A stretch of 64,000 bases of DNA from Enterocloster lavalensis (GTDB lineage: Bacteria; Bacillota; Clostridia; Lachnospirales; Lachnospiraceae), in NCBI RefSeq assembly GCF_902364025.1, contig NZ_CABJCG010000015.1, forward strand, positions 1 through 64,000, read 5' to 3'. Made by a program: the position numbers and the translations under genes. The notes beneath the pieces are model-generated. The model did no database searches, was not told the DNA's origin, and saw nothing but the letters and a program-made list of their open reading frames with translations. Shown piece after piece: positions 56,290-64,000 of this stretch (positions within the stretch are counted from its first letter, which is position 1; the number at the start of each line of letters is the position of its first letter).

Positions 56290-57888
56290 TTAAACCGTGG
56301 AATCCGACAATTTCACGACCACAATGTCGTCCATTTTCCGGATACTGCCCTGGGCCGGCCATGATGGAGCGGACTCCATGTACTCCGTCGCCCGCAGGTA
56401 CAGCTGCGGGTCCCCGGACACCACCTGCATGTCCATGCCCAAAATGGTGAACAGACGCCCCACTCTGGCCGATACCCCCACCGGCGTGTGGGCCTCCGCC
56501 TCAAACATCGAGCGCCCGGCCAATTCTCCCAGCACCGCGGGACCCTTGATTCCGGCGCTTTTCCCTCCGGTAAAGATCACCGCGGTGTCCTGAATCCTGT
56601 CCGTGTCCGCTACCCGGCATATGTCCGGGTACATTCTGACCGCGGTCAAAACGTCGTTGCGGTACACCTCGTAGGAGGTCTGAAAAAGCTGCGCGGTGGC
56701 CATTCCCTGCCTTGCGCCGCAGAACACGCACACCGCCGCGGCAGCGGATACAAGCGCCCGGCCTCCGCTTCGCAAAAATCCTGCCGCCTCCGGCATTTTC
56801 TCCGGCAGAACCGTCAGATGCGCCAGAAACAGCGCCGACGTAATCGGGTAAACCAGCTGCGTTCTGACCGGCTGGGCCGATCCCGTCACGATATTGATGT
56901 AGAACGGCGAGAGAATCAGCAGCGCCGTCCCCAGCAGGAACCACAAAAAATTGCCGGCTCCATCCTTCTTGTTCCAACCGTACCAGCAGGCCTGAATCAG
57001 GCACAGCACCATGGCAGGGGTATAGTATTTCCGGTAAAACACGGAAGTGCTCATAAAAATATTTTTCATACTGTCCCGGATCGCCGTTAAACCGGCAGAA
57101 CCGCCGTCGATCTTCCACCTCACCATGCCCGACACATAGACGGAATCCGTGCCGCTCATGCGCCGCGTTACCCAGACCGCCGCAAGATACAGGGCAATGC
57201 CCGCCGCAAAAAAACAGACCTGGCACAGCGCGTACCGCAAAGCGGTGGCTGCCTTTCCGTTCAGATACCCCAGAAAGAACGCGGTCAGCACAAGACAGAT
57301 GTATAACGGCACCATAGCCTGATAGGTTCCGAAGGACCATACCAGCAAAACAAGGCCCAAAATCCCCCAAAACCAGCTCTGCCCGCCGCGGCAGAACCCG
57401 TCGCTGCGGCAGAACCGGTCGCTGCAAAATGCCGCCAAAATTGCCGCCAGTATCCCAAAGCTTATCTCAAAGGATTGTAAAACAAACAGATACTGCTCCA
57501 CAAATACCGGAGCGGTGACGAACAGAATGGGAAACAGCCGGGTAAAGACACGGTAACGGCGGCATTTCCCCGTCCACTCCCGCGCGCAGAACGCAAGCGT
57601 GATCCCGCAGCACCACATGGTGCAGGCCATCAGCACATTGGAGATCCAGGGGCTGAGGCGGTGCAGCCCGAAAATGCGGCTTGTGGCAACCATGCCGAAC
57701 CGGTTGCTTCCCATCCACAGATACCACATGGATTCCGGATTCAGAATCATGATCTCGCTGTCCAGGAAAAAATCGTCGTGGATGACGCGCCCGCCGTACA
57801 CCAAAAGAATCACAAGCCCCAGCGCCCAGGCAAACCTCCGGTACTCCCGCCAAAATTCGTTCAGTTCCTCTTTCAAACCAGCTCTCAT
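56290..57888 (-). CDS. GtrII-like polytopic glucosyltransferase
   Basis: A 532-residue membrane protein with about eleven membrane segments. The extracellular loop after the first segment carries VIHDDFFLDSEIMILNPESM, as in the GtrII/glucosyltransferase PF14264-type proteins, and a YLWMGSNRFGMVA segment follows. The C-terminal about 120 residues are soluble. These enzymes add glucose to surface polymers using lipid-linked donors. The acceptor here is unknown. Confidence 0.75.
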   Translation of the reverse strand: MRAGLKEELNEFWREYRRFAWALGLVILLVYGGRVIHDDFFLDSEIMILNPESMWYLWMGSNRFGMVATSRIFGLHRLSPWISNVLMACTMWCCGITLAFCAREWTGKCRRYRVFTRLFPILFVTAPVFVEQYLFVLQSFEISFGILAAILAAFCSDRFCRSDGFCRGGQSWFWGILGLVLLVWSFGTYQAMVPLYICLVLTAFFLGYLNGKAATALRYALCQVCFFAAGIALYLAAVWVTRRMSGTDSVYVSGMVRWKIDGGSAGLTAIRDSMKNIFMSTSVFYRKYYTPAMVLCLIQACWYGWNKKDGAGNFLWFLLGTALLILSPFYINIVTGSAQPVRTQLVYPITSALFLAHLTVLPEKMPEAAGFLRSGGRALVSAAAAVCVFCGARQGMATAQLFQTSYEVYRNDVLTAVRMYPDICRVADTDRIQDTAVIFTGGKSAGIKGPAVLGELAGRSMFEAEAHTPVGVSARVGRLFTILGMDMQVVSGDPQLYLRATEYMESAPSWPAQGSIRKMDDIVVVKLSDSTV

Positions 57889-57925
57889 CCTTGTCTCCCC
57901 TTTAAATCCGTTTTCGTAATTGTAT

Positions 57926-58120
57926 CATAAACACTAAGTTCGTGAAAGACCTCACTAAGTGTTTCGCTATGTATTCTCACTAGACTCGGAAAAACCTCGT
58001 CAAGTGTTCATACGATACCATAAACACTAAGTTCGTGAAAGACCTCGCTAAGTGTTTCGGCATGTATTCTCACCAGACTCGGAAAGACCTCGTCAAGTGT
58101 TCATACGATACCACAAACAC
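57926..58120. repeat. Two 93-bp tandem repeat units plus a third partial copy
   Basis: Unit 1 starts at 57926 and unit 2 at 58019; they differ at about five of 93 positions. A third copy begins at 58112 and stops after about 9 bases. Each unit contains AAACACT...AGTGTTT and AAGTGTT arms. The region lies between the glucosyltransferase start and the terminator of the upstream gene. Confidence 0.85.
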
Positions 58121-58162
58121 GGCCCAAATATCAATTTCAATCTCCTCTTTTCTGGCGGCCCG

Positions 58163-58210
58163 CAAAAAGCGGCCGGCCCGCGCGCCCCAGGGGCTGCCGC
58201 GGACCGGCCG
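58163..58210 (-). terminator. Terminator of the DUF5722 gene
   Basis: CGGCCGG (58170-58176) and CCGGCCG (58204-58210) close a GC-rich hairpin with an inner GCCCC/GGGGC loop; on the minus strand it is followed by CTTTTTG. Confidence 0.75.
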
Positions 58211-58229
58211 TATTGGTTTTTTAAATCAT

Positions 58230-59966
58230 TTAATTCTCCAGACTTCTCCACTTGAAGTTTGGCACCACGTCGGACCACTTGTTGATCCCGATAATGGACT
58301 TGGCAAACTCCGTCGATTCCAACGTACTGTTTTTCTTGTCGATATTTTTAAACACCTCCCAGATTTTGCGGCGCTTGGTGGCCACGATCCGGTTGGGCTG
58401 GTTTAAGTCGCACTCCCACAGGCCCTGGGCCGTCCCCAGCACCACCTCCGCGGGGCCGTCCACCTGGCGGCTCAGCAGGTACGCGTCGATGTAGGGGTTG
58501 CTGTCCACCAGATAATAGGAGTAGGCGAAGGCCGCCGCCTGGATGTAGGGCACGTCGCCCCTGGTCAGGCTCTTGGCCGTGAAGCCCTGCTCGGTCAGGA
58601 TGATGTGGCGCACGTGACCCGCCGGAGTCCGCAGGGTCTCCTGGGCGAAATAATCGGTCAGTGTGTTCAGGTTCTTGAAATTGATAATCGGCGAGTTGAA
58701 GTCATTGGTCACCAGCCCGGACTGGTCGTCGTCCCAGAACTCCGGTTCCGTCATGGGATAGGGATAGGGGTGGTAGGCCAGGCCCCAGTCGAACTGCCCC
58801 TCCACGTTGGCGATGGAGTTGAAGGAGTCCACAATATTCTTGCCGCCGTATTTCAGTTTGCCGTCGATCTCGTTGTTCCAGTTGTAGTCCAGGGAAATGT
58901 ACACCCGGTCGCTGGCGCTGGCCGTCTTGATGGCCGTGTAGAATACCCGAAACGCCTTCAGATAGGTCCGCACGTAGTTGGTCAGGTCCATGGGCCCCAT
59001 GTAGTTCCAGTCCTTCTGATTGTTCACCTCGTTTCCGATCACCCAGTTGGACACCTTGCCGTAGTTGGGGTTGGAGCCGTCGTAGCGCTCCGCCAAAAAG
59101 GCGGCGATGGCCCGGGTCTGCTCGTAACCCGCAGGCGTAGCCACGTTAAACATATAGTGGTAGGCGCTGCTCGTCTTTTTGACCCCCGGGTAAACCAGAT
59201 CCGGCGTGTTGTCGCTCCAGCCGTTTAAGATCACCGCGGTGACGCTGATGCCCTTGTTCGACAGGGCGCTGATGGTCCGGTCGTAATCGGCCATCACCGG
59301 CGCGCTGAAATGGTAGGTTTTTCCGTCGTACTCGTAGGTGATGCCCTCGCCCAGAATCTGCTGGAACATAATGTCCGTGCCCGCGTGCTTCACGCCCAGG
59401 TCCATGGCGTCGTCCAGCATATCGATCTGAATGCGCAGGCCCTTTTTGGTCAGAGCAGCGTTAAAAGGCTTCTGGTTCGCCGCCACCACCTCGGGATTCG
59501 TCACATAGTGGGGCGCGCTGACCTCCACAAACTTCTCGCCGTCGTACACAGCCGCCACGTAGGAATCGTACAGCCGGTCCGGGGAGCTTTTGCTCCAGTT
59601 GGCAGGCAGGGTGAAATCGATGGCCTGGCCCACGGACGTCTTCCACAGGTAATCCCGCCGGTCCCCGATCCCGCTCTCGTAGGGCTGCAGCTCGAACATG
59701 TAAATGTTCCCGTCCGTGCCCACCGGGTCCCCGCTACTGCTCCCCGTAATATGGATATTCTGTTTATCAGAAGTGACCGTGCAGGAATTGATCTGTGCGC
59801 TCACCTGTATCTCCGGTTTCTCAGGGGCCGCCGTCTCCTCCGCGGCAGTGGTCTCCCTCGCGGCTGCGGTCCCATCCGTCACGTCCGCCCAGGCAGTCAC
59901 CGTACCTGCGCCGCAGACCGCAGCCGTAAGCAACAGCCCCAACGCAGCGCCAAACATTTTTTTCAT
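58230..59966 (-). CDS. Secreted DUF5722 (TIM-barrel glycosidase-like) protein
   Basis: ATG 59966 with GGAGG upstream; 578 residues. Signal peptide (MKKMFGAALGLLLTAAVCGA). A beta domain is followed by a (beta/alpha)8-like catalytic region: GISVTAVILNGWSDNTPDLV, SNWVIGNEVNNQKDWNYMGP (acid/base Glu candidate), FDWGLAYHPYPYPMTEPEFW and HIILTEQGFTAKS (nucleophile Glu candidate). DUF5722 proteins are predicted glycoside hydrolases, substrate unknown. It is exported, in line with the surface glycan genes downstream. Confidence 0.88.
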   Translation of the reverse strand: MKKMFGAALGLLLTAAVCGAGTVTAWADVTDGTAAARETTAAEETAAPEKPEIQVSAQINSCTVTSDKQNIHITGSSSGDPVGTDGNIYMFELQPYESGIGDRRDYLWKTSVGQAIDFTLPANWSKSSPDRLYDSYVAAVYDGEKFVEVSAPHYVTNPEVVAANQKPFNAALTKKGLRIQIDMLDDAMDLGVKHAGTDIMFQQILGEGITYEYDGKTYHFSAPVMADYDRTISALSNKGISVTAVILNGWSDNTPDLVYPGVKKTSSAYHYMFNVATPAGYEQTRAIAAFLAERYDGSNPNYGKVSNWVIGNEVNNQKDWNYMGPMDLTNYVRTYLKAFRVFYTAIKTASASDRVYISLDYNWNNEIDGKLKYGGKNIVDSFNSIANVEGQFDWGLAYHPYPYPMTEPEFWDDDQSGLVTNDFNSPIINFKNLNTLTDYFAQETLRTPAGHVRHIILTEQGFTAKSLTRGDVPYIQAAAFAYSYYLVDSNPYIDAYLLSRQVDGPAEVVLGTAQGLWECDLNQPNRIVATKRRKIWEVFKNIDKKNSTLESTEFAKSIIGINKWSDVVPNFKWRSLEN

Positions 59967-60126
59967 CAATATTTTACCTCCGCATCTTAAAACTAGTAAC
60001 GTTTACATAATACCCCATTTCCGTTCCTGAGACAATAAAGTTTTTATTACGGTATTGTGAATATTCCCATCTGTCCGCCGTGCGCATACACCCCCGCCTC
60101 CCGCTCTTCTGTTCCCCTTTCAAGGT

Positions 60127-60173
60127 CAAAAAACAGGCTGCACCGGCGCCGCTTAGCTCCGGTACAGCCTGTA
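60127..60173 (-). terminator. Terminator of the MBOAT/SGNH-like operon
   Basis: CAGGCTG...CACCGG pairs with CCGGTA...CAGCCTG (60134-60171); on the minus strand TTTTTT follows. It lies about 30 bases past the stop of the SGNH-like gene. Confidence 0.85.
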
Positions 60174-60200
60174 TTCGATTCATATGCTCTGTCCGCCTGT

Positions 60201-61235
60201 TTAATACAGGTTCATGGCCAAATCTCCGTTCTGCCCCGCGCCGTCCACATATTTCCGCAAAAATTCCTCGCAGTTGCCGCAGGTCACCCGATAGCCGAAA
60301 CCCTGCTCCAGCAGGCGCTCATCCGCCTGACCTTTGAACATCACGTCCAGCATCCGGTCGCCCACCTGGGGCATATAATGGCTGGTCTCCAGGTAGTTGT
60401 CATTGTTGGTGGTAATGTCGTTGATCCCGCTGAAATTATAAAAATCCGTCACCTGCGCCAGCCCGGAAAGGAAATCCCGGTAGCCGTTCTCCACGGCCTT
60501 TTCATAAGTCAGGACATGCATGGGATTGGTAAAAATCACCAATTCAATGCCGTTGGCATCGCACAATTCTTTGAGCTGGCGGATCTCCTCCAGGGCCTGG
60601 GGCGTCCGGTTTGCATACTGTACGGTCCAGTCCGCCTCCGCCTTGCTCCAGTCCGTGTGGGACTCCACGCCGTAATCCAGAGTCCAGCCCACGTCGTAAA
60701 TCTTCTGGTCGTAGGCCACCACCCGCGGCTCAAAGTACGTGGTCTTTAAGGATTCCACCGCCATGATGGGCTCCAGGTATTGCAGATAGAACTCCTTTTT
60801 CTCCTCCCGCGTCATGGGGTAGGGGCAGCGCAGGCGGTTGTCCTCGTGAATGGCCGGGTCGATCATGTAGGAAATGCTGTCAACTCCCACCAAAACCATT
60901 TTCGGCCGGACTCCGTGTTCCAGCATGACCTGTAAATTCTCCAGATGCTCCTTGGGAACGCCCTCGGAGTAGGTCATGTTATAGCAGCGGTAGCCCTCGA
61001 TCCGGTCCGAGTGGATGGAGGACACCCGTGAGGAGCCGAACAGGAAGGCGTCGAACCGGTCCGGGTGGCGGATCACATACTCGGTTTTCAGGAAGTTCTT
61101 ATTGGGTTCAATGCCGTTGTCCCGGATATTCTCCACATGGAATACATTGTAGGGGTCTATGGCCACCGGCACCACCACCATGAGCAGAAAGATCCATATA
61201 ACAAACGGCAGAAGTTTGATCAGAAATCGTTTCAT
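60201..61235 (-). CDS. Membrane-anchored SGNH/DltD-like protein, MBOAT partner
   Basis: A 344-residue protein with an N-terminal membrane anchor (FLIKLLPFVIWIFLLMVVVP), then DAFLFGSSRVSSIHSDRIEG (GSSR block), VRPKMVLVGVDSISY, and a late SHYMPQVGDRML near the catalytic His position. The layout is that of DltD/AlgX-type partners that hand acyl groups to an extracellular polymer after transfer by an MBOAT protein. Its gene directly follows the MBOAT gene (17-base gap). Confidence 0.75.
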   Translation of the reverse strand: MKRFLIKLLPFVIWIFLLMVVVPVAIDPYNVFHVENIRDNGIEPNKNFLKTEYVIRHPDRFDAFLFGSSRVSSIHSDRIEGYRCYNMTYSEGVPKEHLENLQVMLEHGVRPKMVLVGVDSISYMIDPAIHEDNRLRCPYPMTREEKKEFYLQYLEPIMAVESLKTTYFEPRVVAYDQKIYDVGWTLDYGVESHTDWSKAEADWTVQYANRTPQALEEIRQLKELCDANGIELVIFTNPMHVLTYEKAVENGYRDFLSGLAQVTDFYNFSGINDITTNNDNYLETSHYMPQVGDRMLDVMFKGQADERLLEQGFGYRVTCGNCEEFLRKYVDGAGQNGDLAMNLY

Positions 61236-61252
61236 CGTTCGTATCCTCCAAA

Positions 61253-62701
61253 TCAGAACTGGAAGTAAATAAATGCCGACTCCGTAATGGAGCGGTTAAA
61301 AATAATGAAGGTCACCAGCCCGAAATAAACGAGATAGCGCACCGCCGCTCTGCGGCTTCCCACCCAGGCGATCACGTCCCGTCCGAGGGAGGCGTAGTCG
61401 TAGGCCATGAGGATCACCAGGTAGAGCGCCAGCACGGCGGCGCGGCCGATCCAGATGTTCATGTCCACGCAGGCCTGCACCGCGTACAGGTAGGGATCGC
61501 CGATGCCATAGAACATGTGGGTCAGCAGGTAAAATGCGTCGTCCAGGGTATTGGCCCGGAAAAACACCCAGGCCAGACAGACGATGATGAACACGCCGAT
61601 CACATTCAGCCACCATTTGAGGCCGTGGCGCTCCCCGGCCTCCGGCTTCTTTTTCACCAGCCCCAGGGCCTGCTCTCCCACCTGCAAAACGCCGTGGATT
61701 CCGCCCCAGATCACAAAGGTCCAGTTGGCGCCGTGCCACAGGCCGCTGACCAGGAAGGTAGCCACCAGGTTGAAATAGTGCCGGGATTTTTTCACCCGGT
61801 TGCCGCCCAGGGGGATGTACACGTAATCCCGAAACCAGGTGGACAGGGAAATGTGCCAGCGGCTCCAGAATTCCTTGATGGACGTGGAGAAATAAGGGCT
61901 TTTGAAGTTGGTCATCAGCTTCACGCCGAAGAGATTGGCCGTGCCCTTGGCGATGTCCGAGTAGCCGGAAAAATCGCAGTAGATCTGGAAGGCGAAGAAC
62001 ACGGTGGCTACCATCAGGGAAAGGCCCTGGTAGAGATGGATCTGATTGTAAATCCGGTCCACGTACACGGCCAGATTATCGGCAACCACCAGCTTTTTAA
62101 AGAAACCCCAGGTCATAAGCTTCATGCCGTAGGCCGCCTGGTCGTAGTCGAATACGTGCTCCTCCCGGATCTGGTGCAGCAGGTTTTTGCTGCGCTCGAT
62201 GGGTCCGGCCACCAGCTGGGGGAAGAAGGACACGAAGGTGGCGTAAACGCCGAAATGCCGCTCCGCCCGAATCTCGCCGCGGTAGACGTCGATCACGTAG
62301 CTGAGGGTCTGGAAAGTGTAAAAGGAGATTCCAACCGGCAGCATCAGCTTCAGCGTCACCGGGTGCATGGGAATGGAGACGGCACGGCAGAGATCGCTGA
62401 TGGACTGGCTGACGAAGTTGAAGTATTTGAACACGAAGAGAACGCCAAAACAACTCACCAGGGCGGCGGTGAGAATCAGGCGTTTCTGCCGGGGAGCGTC
62501 CGTCCGCTCCAGGAGTATGGCGCTGGCGTAGGAGATCACGGTGGTGAACAGGATTAACGCCACGTAGCGCACGTTCCAGCTCATATAGAAGTAATAGCTG
62601 GCGGCAAGAAGAAGCCACCAGCGATGCCGGTGGGGAAGCAGCCAGTATAGGGCGAATACGATGGGGAGAAAAATTGCGTAGGATAAGGAGTTGAACAGCA
62701 C
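61253..62701 (-). CDS. MBOAT-family membrane O-acyltransferase
   Basis: The start is GTG 62701 (VLFNSLSYAIFLPIVFALYW) with GGAGG upstream; the longer frame from 62917 crosses the non-coding region. 482 residues with about ten membrane segments. The conserved MBOAT residues are present: FWSRWHISLSTWFRDYVYIP and the catalytic His in LVSGLWHGANWTFVIWGGIH. It matches AlgI/DltB-like proteins and probably acylates a surface polysaccharide together with the SGNH-like protein. Confidence 0.92.
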   Translation of the reverse strand: MLFNSLSYAIFLPIVFALYWLLPHRHRWWLLLAASYYFYMSWNVRYVALILFTTVISYASAILLERTDAPRQKRLILTAALVSCFGVLFVFKYFNFVSQSISDLCRAVSIPMHPVTLKLMLPVGISFYTFQTLSYVIDVYRGEIRAERHFGVYATFVSFFPQLVAGPIERSKNLLHQIREEHVFDYDQAAYGMKLMTWGFFKKLVVADNLAVYVDRIYNQIHLYQGLSLMVATVFFAFQIYCDFSGYSDIAKGTANLFGVKLMTNFKSPYFSTSIKEFWSRWHISLSTWFRDYVYIPLGGNRVKKSRHYFNLVATFLVSGLWHGANWTFVIWGGIHGVLQVGEQALGLVKKKPEAGERHGLKWWLNVIGVFIIVCLAWVFFRANTLDDAFYLLTHMFYGIGDPYLYAVQACVDMNIWIGRAAVLALYLVILMAYDYASLGRDVIAWVGSRRAAVRYLVYFGLVTFIIFNRSITESAFIYFQF

Positions 62702-62834
62702 GGTGGGGCCTCCGGGATTTTCTGCCTTGAGGGGGCAGGTTATCGTTTGTATGGGATTTATTATACTACAGGGGGATGGGGAGGGCAAGAAAATGGGGAG
62801 GGAAATTTTTTTGAAAAAAAGGGGGGTTGCGTTC

Positions 62835-63076
62835 GTGAGAGGCAGGGAGATGGGGAGGCAGGTTCCGGTTTTCGCGGTGGGAGAGTCTAAGGCAGAATGA
62901 CGCGGAAAGGGGGGCACCGCTCCGAGCTCCGGCGCCGGCCTGATGCCGCCCCCTCCGCCTACGCTTTGTTACGGGCGTTGAGCGCCCTTCACAATCCCCC
63001 CTTTCCGAGCCCTTCTGCCTAAGACTCTCCGAACCGCTACAATAGTCACCTGCCTCCCCATCTCCCTGCCTCTCAC
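62835..63076. repeat. Large inverted repeat element (29-bp perfect outer arms)
   Basis: 29 bases are perfectly inverted (62835-62863 against 63048-63076). Inside them, 17 bases at 62881-62897 pair with 63013-63029 with one mismatch, and 12 bases at 62903-62914 pair with 62996-63007 perfectly. A small hairpin GGGCG...CGCCC lies in the centre. It could be an RNA hairpin, a transposon-derived (MITE-like) element or an intergenic repeat family. Confidence 0.8.
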
Positions 63077-63143
63077 CCACTACGCGCTTCCTGGCCTGCG
63101 TACGATGGTGCTTTTTTCCTTCAGTTTTGTTGATTAAAAATAA

Positions 63144-63181
63144 GGAAAGGCCGGAGGGTGGGGGATCCCTCTGGCCTTTCC
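63144..63181 (-). terminator. Terminator of the hydrogenase/rubrerythrin gene
   Basis: GGAAAGGCCGGAGGG pairs with CCCTCTGGCCTTTCC; on the minus strand it is followed by TTATTTTTAA. It is 29 bases past the stop codon. Confidence 0.9.
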
Positions 63182-63209
63182 TGGATGTTTTTGGGTGTGA
63201 CTTTCAGAT

Positions 63210-64000
63210 TTAGAGGACAAAGTATCTCTTTAAAAGCCCTTCAAATGCCTTTCCATGCCGCGACTCGTCCTTGGCCATCTCGTGTACGGTGTCATGGATT
63301 GCATCGAAACCCAGTTTTTTGGCGCGGGTGGCCAGATCGGCTTTTCCGGCGGTGGCGCCGTTCTCGGCGGCTACGCGTAGGGTCAGATTTTCCTTAGTGG
63401 AGTCTGTGACGACTTCGCCCAGAAGCTCCGCAAATTTGGCGGCGTGCTCTGCTTCTTCGAAGGCGGCCTGCTCCCAGTATAGGCCGATCTCAGGGTAACC
63501 CTCCCGGAAGGCAACGCGGCTCATAGCCAGGTACATGCCGACCTCGGAGCACTCGCCGGAGAAGTTGGCGCGCAGGTCAGCTAATATGTCCTCGGGCGCT
63601 CCGGTTGCTACTCCTACTACGTGCTCGGCGGGCCAGCTTATGGAGGCTTTCTGCTCTGTGAATTTGTCCGGCCCCGCTTTGCATACTGGGCACTGGTCCG
63701 GGGCGCTGGCGCCCTCGTGCATGTATCCGCAGATTTGACAGATGAAGCGGCGGGTGGTAGTGGCGGTAGAAGCGTTCGGGGCGGCGGAGTTCTTTGCATT
63801 TCCGGTATTTTCGGACTGGTTGGAGGAGGGGGACTCTTCTTCCGCTGCAGCGGTTAGGGACGGGTCGCCCAGTTCGCGGCTCTTGTCCTCGTAGCTGGTG
63901 TGGAGCAGCTGCTCCGCCAGTTCGCTGAGGGGCTGGCCGTAAAACTCGCGGTAGAGTTCTTTGATTTCTTCGTTTTCGTGGCTGGTGCGGACTGCCATGG
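63210..64000 (-). CDS. 3' part of a [FeFe]-hydrogenase-like gene with rubredoxin and rubrerythrin domains
   Basis: About 262 residues are visible and the frame stays open to the right edge. The first about 40 ([20 protein letters not shown] then [13 protein letters not shown]) match the C-terminal small-subunit domain of [FeFe]-hydrogenases, so the Met at 63998 is probably internal. A low-complexity linker is followed by a rubredoxin-like [20 protein letters not shown] with VCKAG, and a rubrerythrin domain ([56 protein letters not shown]) with diiron ligands. It would couple electron flow to peroxide or oxygen reduction. The catalytic H-cluster part is not in the window. Confidence 0.75.
   Translation of the reverse strand, partial: MAVRTSHENEEIKELYREFYGQPLSELAEQLLHTSYEDKSRELGDPSLTAAAEEESPSSNQSENTGNAKNSAAPNASTATTTRRFICQICGYMHEGASAPDQCPVCKAGPDKFTEQKASISWPAEHVVGVATGAPEDILADLRANFSGECSEVGMYLAMSRVAFREGYPEIGLYWEQAAFEEAEHAAKFAELLGEVVTDSTKENLTLRVAAENGATAGKADLATRAKKLGFDAIHDTVHEMAKDESRHGKAFEGLLKRYFVL

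Larger units (their letters stand above)
62702..63209. other. 508-base gene-free region holding an inverted-repeat element and a terminator
   Basis: No reading frame here is supported by codon structure or a ribosome binding site. It holds G-rich tracts (62770-62830), the inverted repeat at 62835-63076 and the terminator at 63144-63181. The promoter of the MBOAT operon probably lies here, but I could not place it. Confidence 0.6.

Noticed and set aside
57926..58120. CRISPR array
   Set aside because: The repeats are 93-bp tandem units without unique spacers and there are no cas genes in the window.
62766..63080. Coding region on the minus strand across the inverted repeat
   Set aside because: Composition is dictated by the inverted repeat; the product is Arg/Pro/Ser-rich without domain, and no ribosome binding site.

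Overview
The window looks like a chromosomal segment of a strictly anaerobic Firmicute, most likely a Lachnospiraceae member of roughly 50-55% GC (Enterocloster/Hungatella/Lachnoclostridium-like). The reasons are the PBSX-type phage structural genes, the cell-wall-binding repeat protein, the split ThrE exporter, the [FeFe]-hydrogenase/rubrerythrin gene and strong Gram-positive ribosome binding sites. The family assignment is inference.

Positions 1 to about 38.2 kb hold most of a prophage of a contractile-tailed (myovirus-like) phage. Nearly all of it is on the minus strand and reads right to left. From the right: the tRNA-derived attachment remnant (about 38.2 kb), the integrase, a lysogeny block on the plus strand (repressor, ImmA-type metallopeptidase, unknown protein), a divergent promoter/operator region, and a minus-strand Cro-like gene. 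Next come early genes of many small proteins, DUF1351, Erf, SSB and an ERCC4-type nuclease, an HNH homing endonuclease, a CHC2 primase domain and a DUF927 ATPase. A gene-free region at 27.1-27.4 kb carries eleven GTAACC/GGTTAC repeats and may be the replication origin. Small zinc-ribbon proteins, a probable late regulator, a tRNA-Met unit, a DUF2971 cargo gene, TerS/TerL, portal, a MuF head protein with a toxin-like C-terminus and its putative immunity protein, protease/scaffold, cement, capsid, connectors, sheath, tube, chaperone with a -1 frameshift site, tape measure, baseplate and tail fibre genes follow. Lysis genes and the left attachment site lie beyond the left edge.

From 38.3 kb onward the DNA is host. 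38.3-45.8 kb carries a secreted choline-binding-repeat protein, a LysM lipoprotein, a split threonine/serine exporter, a metallophosphoesterase and small unknowns. 45.9-51.1 kb carries a two-gene operon with its own strong promoter: a protein of repeated HTH-like helical modules and a Ser/Thr kinase fused to a NACHT-like NTPase and an uncharacterised C-terminus. I regard this as the best candidate for an undescribed signalling or defence system. 51.2-55.4 kb is a DhaK/DhaL-type kinase operon with a class II aldolase and a VOC protein, under a SorC-type regulator. 55.5-62.7 kb carries a predicted ATPase and then cell-surface genes: GtrII-like glycosyltransferase, secreted DUF5722 glycosidase-like protein, and an SGNH-like/MBOAT O-acylation pair. 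A large inverted repeat lies at 62.8-63.1 kb. The window closes inside the 3' part of a gene with hydrogenase small-subunit, rubredoxin and rubrerythrin domains.

Start codons were re-chosen from ribosome binding sites where needed, and several genes under 60 codons were read directly from the sequence. No database search was possible, so family names rest on recognised motifs and gene order.
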